In this document: one piece after another, positions 6,609 to 12,011 of the stretch | Layout: the number at the start of each line of letters is the position of its first letter | How positions within the stretch are numbered: the first letter of the stretch is position 1 | Assembly (NCBI GenBank): GCA_946629405.1 | Contig: CAMOXW010000013.1 | Span: 1 to 14,095, forward strand | Direction of reading: 5' to 3' | DNA from: an uncultured Ruminococcus sp. | Lineage (GTDB): Bacteria; Bacillota_A; Clostridia; Oscillospirales; Ruminococcaceae | DNA length: 14,095 nucleotides | Notes under the pieces: generated by a model | The model's database searches: none | What the model saw: only the letters and a program-made list of their open reading frames with translations | Told to the model about the DNA's origin: nothing | Translations under genes and position numbers: made by a program

Positions 6609-6637
6609 ATTATAACACAAAGCTGAATAAATTGCAA
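6609..6637 (-). promoter_or_regulatory. Promoter for the PHP-DUF218-small ORF operon
   Basis: On the minus strand, TTGCAA (6637-6632), 17 bp, then TATAAT (6614-6609). The predicted leader to the ATG at 6503 is about 100 nt and includes a CCGGAA/TTCCGG hairpin with a three-base loop (6556-6570). There is no U-tract, so this is not an obvious attenuator. The rest of 6504-6802 shows no gene. Confidence 0.83.
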
Positions 6638-6802
6638 GTATTTTTCAATATTTTCTCGAAGCAAACATTTTCCTGCACAAGAGAAAGCTTCCTTAAACAG
6701 TAAATTATGTAACCGTAAGTTTCCCGCTCCTTAACTGTCCGGAGCGGAATACAAAAACAGGGAGGCGATGCACCATCGTCCCCCTGATGATCCGTTGAAG
6801 GA

Positions 6803-7633
6803 TCATTCTTCGCAGAATGCCGCGTACAGCTCGCTCTTGCGGAAGCCGCTCTCCTTTGCGACAGCCTTGCAGGCATCCACAGGGCGTTCACCCAATTCAA
6901 CGAGCCTGCGTACCTGTGCAAGAGCCTGCTCAATGCTTATCTCAGCGCCGCTGTCCGGGGAAGCTCCCTCCACAACAAGCACGAACTCTCCCTTCGGCTC
7001 ATTTTCAGCGTAATACGCGACCGCCTCCGAAAGATCAAGCCGCAGCACCTCCTCATGCAGTTTTGTAAGCTCCCGGCATATAGATATCCGCCTGTCCCCG
7101 CCGAACGCTTCCGCAAGGTCGCTGAGGGTCGTTCTCAGCTTGTGGGGAGCCTCATAGAATATCATCGCTCCGGTCTCGCTCCGGAGCATATCAAGCCGTT
7201 CAGCCCTCTCCTTCTTTGCGACCGGAAGGAACCCCTCGAAGGTGAATCGCCGCGTATTCAGACCGCTTACCGCCGCCGCTGATACCACCGCGCTCGGTCC
7301 GGGAACTACATTGACCTCGATCCCCTGCTCCGCGCAAAGCTTCACAAGCACCTCGCCCGGGTCGGAAATGCACGGCATCCCCGCATCAGTCACGACCCCA
7401 CAGCTCTCACCGTTTTTCAGGCGGCTTATTATCCGCTCCGCATCGGCGCGTGAGCTGTGCTCATGGAAGCTCACAAGCTCCTTCTTTATCTCGTAGCGGT
7501 TCAGAAGCTTCAGGGTCACGCGGGTGTCCTCCGCGCATAGAAAGCTGACCTCCTCCAGCATTCTCAGCTGCCGCAGGGTAATGTCCTCGAGGTTACCTAT
7601 CGGCGTGCCGATGAGGTAAAGTTTTCCGCTCAT
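6803..7633 (-). CDS. rsmI: 16S rRNA (cytidine1402-2'-O)-methyltransferase
   Basis: SAM-dependent methyltransferase that 2'-O-methylates C1402 in the decoding centre of 16S rRNA. The 276-residue length is normal. Motifs of the tetrapyrrole-methylase-like fold are clear: GTPIGNLEDIT (9-19), CAEDTRVTLKLL (33-44), VTDAGMPCISDPG (81-93), VVPGPSAV, FEGFLP, and FYEAPHKL. The start ATG lies within the end of the upstream methyltransferase gene, with a four-base ATGA overlap at 7630-7633, which indicates a translationally coupled operon. The order (SAM methyltransferase, then rsmI) matches yabB-yabC of Bacillus, but the GIY-YIG gene yazA that lies between them there is absent. No clear terminator follows. 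A 7-bp ATGATCC/GGATCAT hairpin spans the stop codon (6787-6806) but has no U-tract. Confidence 0.96.
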   Translation of the reverse strand: MSGKLYLIGTPIGNLEDITLRQLRMLEEVSFLCAEDTRVTLKLLNRYEIKKELVSFHEHSSRADAERIISRLKNGESCGVVTDAGMPCISDPGEVLVKLCAEQGIEVNVVPGPSAVVSAAAVSGLNTRRFTFEGFLPVAKKERAERLDMLRSETGAMIFYEAPHKLRTTLSDLAEAFGGDRRISICRELTKLHEEVLRLDLSEAVAYYAENEPKGEFVLVVEGASPDSGAEISIEQALAQVRRLVELGERPVDACKAVAKESGFRKSELYAAFCEE

Positions 7634-8352
7634 ATCTGCTCCTTTCCGGTGTTGTAGATGCTTTGCAGCTCCTCTGAGAAGCCGTCACCGCTGCGGATAT
7701 AGAGCTGCGGTTCGATCTTCATGAAGGGCTTCGAGCCTTTTTTCCCTTCTATCAGAAAAAGCCACGGTGCTTCCTCCGGTCCCTTCGAGACCATTCTCAG
7801 GCGCTTCGGCTCGATATTGTGCGACTTCATCGCAAATATCACGTCGCTGAGCCTCTCAGGACGATTGCATACGCACAGCCTTCCGCCGAATTTCAGCAGC
7901 CTTTCTGCCGCCGCACAGACGTCGTCTATCGTGCAGAGTATCTCATGGCGGGCTATTTTCTGGGCAGTTATCGCGCTCTGGTAGCCGGCGTTATTGACCT
8001 TGTACGGCGGATTGCACGTCACAAGATCAAGCCTCCCGAGCGGAGCATCATCCCAGAGCTCCTTCAGGTCGGCACAGACCGGGACTATCCCCGAGGTCTC
8101 GCTGCGTTCAAGCCCGAGTTTAAGCTGCTCTATCGCGCCCCCCTGTATATCGACCGCGTAGGTTATCTGCGGCGGAAGATGCTTCTGCATTATCAGGGGG
8201 ATTATCCCGCAGCCGGTCCCGAGATCGCAGACCTTGTCCTTCTGCCGGTACTGTGAGAAATGTGCGAGCAGAAAAGCATCCGTACCGAAACGGTGGTCGC
8301 TACTGGCACAGACGTATATCTTATCAGTAAGCTTTTCGTATTTGTATTCCAT
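7630..8352 (-). CDS. TrmN6/YabB-like N6-adenine tRNA methyltransferase
   Basis: A 240-residue Rossmann-fold SAM-dependent methyltransferase. Motif I is VCDLGTGCGIIP (41-52), with Asp68 (AVDIQ) as the likely ribose-binding acid and NPPY (114-117) as the catalytic loop of N6-adenine or glutamine methyltransferases. The N-terminal sequence DHRFGTDAFLLAHF (19-32) matches the family related to E. coli TrmN6 (tRNA1-Val A37) and Bacillus YabB. The exact tRNA target is inferred from this similarity and from the operon partner rsmI. The ATG at 8352 has AAGGA about eight bases upstream. Just before it, GGAGGAC (8383-8377) can pair with GTCTTCC (8374-8368) in a compact hairpin that would bury a second Shine-Dalgarno-like GGAGG. 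Confidence 0.88.
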   Translation of the reverse strand: MEYKYEKLTDKIYVCASSDHRFGTDAFLLAHFSQYRQKDKVCDLGTGCGIIPLIMQKHLPPQITYAVDIQGGAIEQLKLGLERSETSGIVPVCADLKELWDDAPLGRLDLVTCNPPYKVNNAGYQSAITAQKIARHEILCTIDDVCAAAERLLKFGGRLCVCNRPERLSDVIFAMKSHNIEPKRLRMVSKGPEEAPWLFLIEGKKGSKPFMKIEPQLYIRSGDGFSEELQSIYNTGKEQI

Positions 8353-8403
8353 AATTTTTCCTTGAGCGGAAGACTTGTCCTCCCCTGTCGTTTTGTAATA
8401 CTA

Positions 8404-8551
8404 ATCTCTGACCGGTTCAATGAAATGATGATCCGATAGGCGCTCGCTGATTCAGAAAAATACACGCAGTCGGACTTTCGCACTACAATAGCATTTGACA
8501 ACAAGCAGCGAGCGGATAGCAATTCAGATTTTTATCGGTTTGGTCAGAGAT
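8404..8551. repeat. Nested imperfect palindrome, about 148 bp, possible MITE or structured RNA
   Basis: Three pairs of arms are nested in order. ATCTCTGACC (8404-8413) pairs with GGTCAGAGAT (8542-8551). CCGATA (8433-8438) pairs with TATCGG (8533-8538). CGCTCGCTG (8441-8449) pairs with CAGCGAGCG (8506-8514). The central 56 bases are unpaired or weakly paired. No U-tract follows on either strand, so it is not an ordinary terminator. The outer right arm contains the stop codon of the YhfC-family gene. Terminal inverted repeats around a short non-coding core resemble a miniature transposable element, but I see no clear target-site duplication and no second copy in this window. A cis-acting RNA structure between the two genes is the alternative. 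Confidence 0.5.
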
Positions 8552-9173
8552 CAGCATAGTAGCTCCAGACCTTGTGACCGAGCCAGCATACTGCCGCCGT
8601 GAACAGAAGCTCCAGCGCGAAATATCCTCCGATGCTCACAGCGTCAAGCAGGTACAGCGCCGGAATTATGTCCGCAAGGGTGTGCAGCCCGACAGCAGCG
8701 TACAGCAGCCGCCGGTCCTCCGCAAAGTGAGCCGCCGCAAATCCAAGCACCGACCATGCTGCCGATACAGCAAGTCCTGTGGCTGTTATATAGCAGAAAA
8801 GCAGACTGTCCGCAATGTCCTCCGGCATCCTGAAAGTCAACAGTGCCTCCGTGCAGAAGTGCCCGAGTGCGTAAGCTGCACAGTCAGCCCAGCGCTTCCG
8901 CTGCGGCAGAACGTTCCTGAAAACTATATACCGCCCGGATTCCTCCGCAGAGCCCGAAATGAACGCTGACACAATGTAGAACAGCCAGTGCGTTCCCCTG
9001 AGACCTTCGAGGAAGGCTGCCCTCAGCAGTCCACGGGCAAGTGAAATGACGATATACGCGGCAATTCCGGCAAGAAGCGGCATCACTCCTGCGCCGCATC
9101 GCTTCCTCAGCACAAGCCATGCCCCGACCGGTACCGAGCAGGAGAGCACCGCTATTATCATCGTTTGCAGCAA
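8544..9173 (-). CDS. YhfC-family putative intramembrane metalloprotease
   Basis: A 209-residue protein that is almost entirely hydrophobic, with about six membrane segments. The sequence SAEESGRYIVFR (75-86) carries the EExxR-type motif, followed by RRW and AYALGHFCTEALL (101-111) with a GHxxxE pattern. Later histidines occur in AAAHFAED and VGLHTLAD. These features, in this order, match the YhfC family, which is grouped with glutamate-type CAAX/CPBP intramembrane proteases; the substrate is unknown. The start is TTG at 9173, supported by GGGAGG about six bases upstream; an in-frame ATG at 9161 is the alternative. It follows galE by 28 bases and may be cotranscribed. Its last codons and TGA fall in the right outer arm of the palindrome at 8404-8551. 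Confidence 0.75.
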   Translation of the reverse strand: MLQTMIIAVLSCSVPVGAWLVLRKRCGAGVMPLLAGIAAYIVISLARGLLRAAFLEGLRGTHWLFYIVSAFISGSAEESGRYIVFRNVLPQRKRWADCAAYALGHFCTEALLTFRMPEDIADSLLFCYITATGLAVSAAWSVLGFAAAHFAEDRRLLYAAVGLHTLADIIPALYLLDAVSIGGYFALELLFTAAVCWLGHKVWSYYADL

Positions 9174-9201
9174 GGCATACCTCCCGGCATCATGCCGTCA
9201 T

Positions 9202-10221
9202 TTATTTTCCGTAGCCGTCAGGATTGTTCCTCTGCCAGTTCCATGTATCGCGGCACATATCCTCGAGAGTCTTTTCAGTCCTCCAGCCAAGAACCCTGAA
9301 CGCCTTGTCAGCGTTCGCATAGCACTCCGCAAGGTCTCCCGGACGGCGCGCGCCGTAAACATGATTGACCTTGATCCCGTTGACCCTCTCGAACGTATCG
9401 ACGATCTCGGTAACGCTGTAGGGCGTACCGGTGCCGAGGTTGAATATCTCGACGCACTTGTTTGAGAGGATGTAGTCTATAGCCTTGACGTGCCCCTTTG
9501 CAAGATCGACAACGTGGATATAATCGCGGGTGCAGGTGCCGTCAGGCGTGGGATAATCGTTCCCGAATATAGTGAGGCACTCGCGTTTCCCGACAGCGAC
9601 CTGCGAAACATAGGGCATGAGGTTATTCGGGATGCCCTGCGGGTCCTCTCCTATCATTCCGGACTCGTGAGCGCCGATCGGGTTGAAGTAACGCAGGAGT
9701 ATCACGGACATTTCCTTGTCAGCGTTCGCAGCGTCTTCAAGTATCTGCTCCATCATGGATTTTGTCCAGCCGTAGGGATTTGTACACGCTCCGCGCTTCA
9801 TCGTTTCAAGGTAAGGCACAGGATTCTCCTCACCGTAGACAGTCGCACTTGACGAGAAGATGATGTTATTAACACCGTACTGAGCCATATTTTCAAGAAG
9901 CGAGAGCGTGGTATCTATGTTGTTGCGGTAGTACATGACCGGCTTCTGCACGGACTCACCGACCGCCTTCAGCCCTGCAAAATGTATCACAGCAGCGATG
10001 TCGTTCTCTCTGAACACCTCAGCGAGCCTCGCGGTGTCCTTGATATCGAGCTCATAGAGCTTCACTGACTTGCCTGTTATCTTCTCAACGCGCCTTACAG
10101 CCTCGGGGGAGCTATTCGAGAAATTGTCGGCGATAACGACATCATAGCCTGCATCAAGAAGCTCAACTGCGGTATGCGAGCCGATGTAACCGGCACCGCC
10201 TGCTAATAGAATTACTGACAT
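9202..10221 (-). CDS. galE: UDP-glucose 4-epimerase
   Basis: NAD+-dependent short-chain dehydrogenase-type epimerase that interconverts UDP-glucose and UDP-galactose, used in galactose use and exopolysaccharide precursor supply. It has 339 residues, the usual GalE length. The Rossmann glycine motif GGAGYIGSH (8-16) binds NAD. The catalytic set is Ser123-125 (FSSSATVYG) and Tyr150-x3-Lys154 (PYGWTKSM). CTRDYIHVVDLAKGH and the C-terminal ARRPGDLAECYA segment are family landmarks. I chose the ATG at 10221, with AAGGAG seven bases upstream; the in-frame extension to 10254 lacks a ribosome-binding site and would start in the leader. A strong promoter lies about 45 bases upstream. No Leloir-pathway partners (galK, galT) are visible, so it is a stand-alone gene followed by the YhfC-family gene. 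Confidence 0.97.
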   Translation of the reverse strand: MSVILLAGGAGYIGSHTAVELLDAGYDVVIADNFSNSSPEAVRRVEKITGKSVKLYELDIKDTARLAEVFRENDIAAVIHFAGLKAVGESVQKPVMYYRNNIDTTLSLLENMAQYGVNNIIFSSSATVYGEENPVPYLETMKRGACTNPYGWTKSMMEQILEDAANADKEMSVILLRYFNPIGAHESGMIGEDPQGIPNNLMPYVSQVAVGKRECLTIFGNDYPTPDGTCTRDYIHVVDLAKGHVKAIDYILSNKCVEIFNLGTGTPYSVTEIVDTFERVNGIKVNHVYGARRPGDLAECYANADKAFRVLGWRTEKTLEDMCRDTWNWQRNNPDGYGK

Positions 10222-10266
10222 GGTATTTCTCCTTTTTCCTGCGTTTCCGCGCAAATATACACTTCA

Positions 10267-10295
10267 ATTATAACCTCCGGCGCGCAAAATTGCAA
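10267..10295 (-). promoter_or_regulatory. Promoter for galE
   Basis: On the minus strand, TTGCAA (10295-10290), 17 bp, TATAAT (10272-10267). The -35 region shares ACTTGCAATTT with the PHP-operon promoter. The predicted leader is about 40 nt, to the ATG at 10221. Confidence 0.85.
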
Positions 10296-10367
10296 GTAAA
10301 AAGCCGCTGATACAGCTTCCCGCGCGGTCATTTTGGCATTTTGCACAAATACTCCCACTCTTTTCAG

Positions 10368-10406
10368 GCAAAAATAAAACCAGCCGCGTTATTAAAACCG
10401 GCTGGT
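10368..10406 (-). terminator. Rho-independent terminator of the GH5 cellulase gene
   Basis: On the minus strand, ACCAGCCG (10406-10399) pairs with CGGCTGGT (10386-10379) around a 12-base loop, followed by TTTATTTTTG. It lies about 80 bases beyond the cellulase stop. A separate GC-rich hairpin (10448-10473, nine pairs with one mismatch) precedes it. The 10222-10488 interval also holds the galE promoter; I see no gene there. Confidence 0.82.
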
Positions 10407-10488
10407 CGTCTGATCTGTCCCCTTACAAACATTTCAGTATGATTGCTGCGGCGCTGTGTGCAGTCAGCGCGGCAAAATCAGCGTTCCC

Positions 10489-11874
10489 TTAACCCTTGAC
10501 GAGAAGCCTTCTCATAAAAATTGCATCGAAAACGTCAAGTCTGCCGTCACCGCTGAGATCAGCAGCTTCCCCGTTTTTCAGCTCTGCTCCGTCAGCGCCG
10601 AGAAGCCACCTCTGGAGAGTGATGAGATCCGAGATATTGAACTCGCCGTCGTCATTGACATCTCCGTCAACGCTTCCGGGCTCCGAAGGCCTCAGGGAAG
10701 GGTCCCATATCTGATTAAATAAAACCTTCAGCTCCTGGTCAGCCATTTTGCAGGTATCGCGGTCGTAGTGGCCTCCGGGAGTTGCCCACAGCACCGGACA
10801 GAGCTGGCGCTCATAAGCTGCCTTGCATACGGAGCTTAGGAAAAGTCTCACGGATGCCGGATCTTTGCCCTTTGTGGGACAGCCGTACTCTCCGACGATA
10901 ACGGGGATGCCCTTGCTGATGTAATAATTCTTCATCATGTCCATCTGCTCATAAAGCTCCCTGAAATCGTCTTCTGTGCCCCATGTGCTTCTTGCCTTTG
11001 CCCAGCTCGCGTCCTCGTCCTCAAGGATAGCGAAGCCTGCGGGCGTGTAGTAATGTACCGAAACAGCCATGCGTGCCGCCGGGTCGTCCGGCATTTTGAA
11101 CATAGAGTCACAGGTTCGGTCAATGCCGGTATTATAGCCTGAAATAAGCAGGTGACGTTCCGGATTGTTTCCGCCGGAGCTTCTCACAACATCAACAAAT
11201 TTCTGGTTAATCTCGTTGCAGAGCGCGTATGACTCTGCCTTGCCCTCAGTGCCGCCCCACGGGTTCCAGAGGCTTTCCCAGCCAAGCTCCTCGTTCTGTG
11301 ACTCGAACATGAGCCGGTCGCCGTAGTCCTTGAAGCTGTCGGCTATCTGTTCCCACATATGGGTATAGCGCTTCATGCTTTCGTCCTTGTCTTCAGGAAA
11401 TTTGTTCACCCAGCCGCCGTCCCAGTGGATGTTGATTATGCAGTACATATCCGCGTCGATGATCCAGTCAACGACCTCATGCACGCGCTCATCGTAGTCC
11501 TTGTTAATGGTATATGTGCCGTCGTGCGCCATCATATTCGACCACGCGACCGGCACTCTGACAACGCCGAAGCCCTCATCCGCCATTCCCTGTATCATTT
11601 CGCGGGTGATGACCGGACTGCCCCATGCGGTCTCATAGTTGACGGGTTTCCCGTCGCTCCACTTGGCTATCCAGTCCTCCTCGTACCAGTTCGGACAAGC
11701 CTCGAAAGTGTTGCCGAGGTTGATCCCGATACCCATTTCGCTGACAAGCTCCATAGTGGAAATATCGCGCATACTTTTGTTTTTTTCCGGCATAGCACAA
11801 GCGCTCAGGCTTGCAGATGACTGAAAAACGATCGCAGCCGCTGCTGCCATGCCAACGAATTGTGATGATCTCAT
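10489..11874 (-). CDS. Secreted GH5 endoglucanase-type glycoside hydrolase with C-terminal dockerin
   Basis: A 461-residue exported enzyme. Residues 1-27 form a signal peptide (MRSSQFVGMAAAAAIVF...), and LSAC at 23-26 also fits a lipobox. A GH5 retaining-hydrolase domain spans about 41-390. It has GINLGNTFE (50-58), VVRVPVAW (104-111) and NIHWDGGW (148-155). The likely acid/base is Glu195 (SQNEE) and the nucleophile is Glu329 (VGEYG). VSVHYYTP and LWATPGG are also present. A short linker leads to a dockerin (about 403-460) with two calcium-loop/helix repeats, at D405-D416 and D439-D450, for docking to a cohesin scaffold. The likely substrate is cellulose or another beta-glucan; GH5 also includes mannanases and xylanases, so this is inferred. 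The ATG at 11874 has AGGAGG six bases upstream; the longer frame to 11973 would overrun the promoter. It follows the AraC-type regulator on the same strand. Confidence 0.93.
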   Translation of the reverse strand: MRSSQFVGMAAAAAIVFQSSASLSACAMPEKNKSMRDISTMELVSEMGIGINLGNTFEACPNWYEEDWIAKWSDGKPVNYETAWGSPVITREMIQGMADEGFGVVRVPVAWSNMMAHDGTYTINKDYDERVHEVVDWIIDADMYCIINIHWDGGWVNKFPEDKDESMKRYTHMWEQIADSFKDYGDRLMFESQNEELGWESLWNPWGGTEGKAESYALCNEINQKFVDVVRSSGGNNPERHLLISGYNTGIDRTCDSMFKMPDDPAARMAVSVHYYTPAGFAILEDEDASWAKARSTWGTEDDFRELYEQMDMMKNYYISKGIPVIVGEYGCPTKGKDPASVRLFLSSVCKAAYERQLCPVLWATPGGHYDRDTCKMADQELKVLFNQIWDPSLRPSEPGSVDGDVNDDGEFNISDLITLQRWLLGADGAELKNGEAADLSGDGRLDVFDAIFMRRLLVKG

Positions 11875-11944
11875 AGAATACCTCCTGTAGTAAGAAATGC
11901 CGTCCGGAGAGCCGCTTTGTGTTCTCCGCTGTTCACTATAGTAT

Positions 11945-11973
11945 ATTTTACAGCAGATATTACGCACTGTCAA
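11945..11973 (-). promoter_or_regulatory. Promoter for the GH5 cellulase gene
   Basis: On the minus strand, TTGACA (11973-11968), 17 bp, TAAAAT (11950-11945). The leader is about 65 nt. Immediately upstream, within 11975-12009, are two GATTTTG copies whose starts are 20 bp apart, and AGGTG/CACCT inverted arms. These are candidate activator sites for the neighbouring regulator. The gene therefore need not rely on read-through from the regulator. Confidence 0.85.
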
Positions 11974-12011
11974 CCGCCAAAATCGCCATTAGGTGCACAA
12001 AATCCACCTGT

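Noticed and set aside
6504..6620. N-terminal extension of the PHP protein
   Set aside because: The extension would start upstream of the predicted transcription start near 6602. GGAGG at 6509-6513 fixes the start at 6503, and PHP proteins begin at the HxH motif.
6787..6806. ATGATCC/GGATCAT hairpin at the rsmI stop as a terminator
   Set aside because: A 7-bp stem with a 6-base loop is present, but no U-tract follows on the minus strand, so intrinsic termination is not supported.
8481..8510. Extended -10-like TGCTATTGT on the minus strand as a promoter for the methyltransferase operon
   Set aside because: There is no acceptable -35 hexamer 16-18 bp upstream, and it lies inside the palindrome. 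Too weak to list as a promoter.
11875..11973. N-terminal extension of the GH5 protein to 11973
   Set aside because: It would include the -35 and -10 boxes in the coding sequence and bury the signal peptide. AGGAGG precedes the ATG at 11874.
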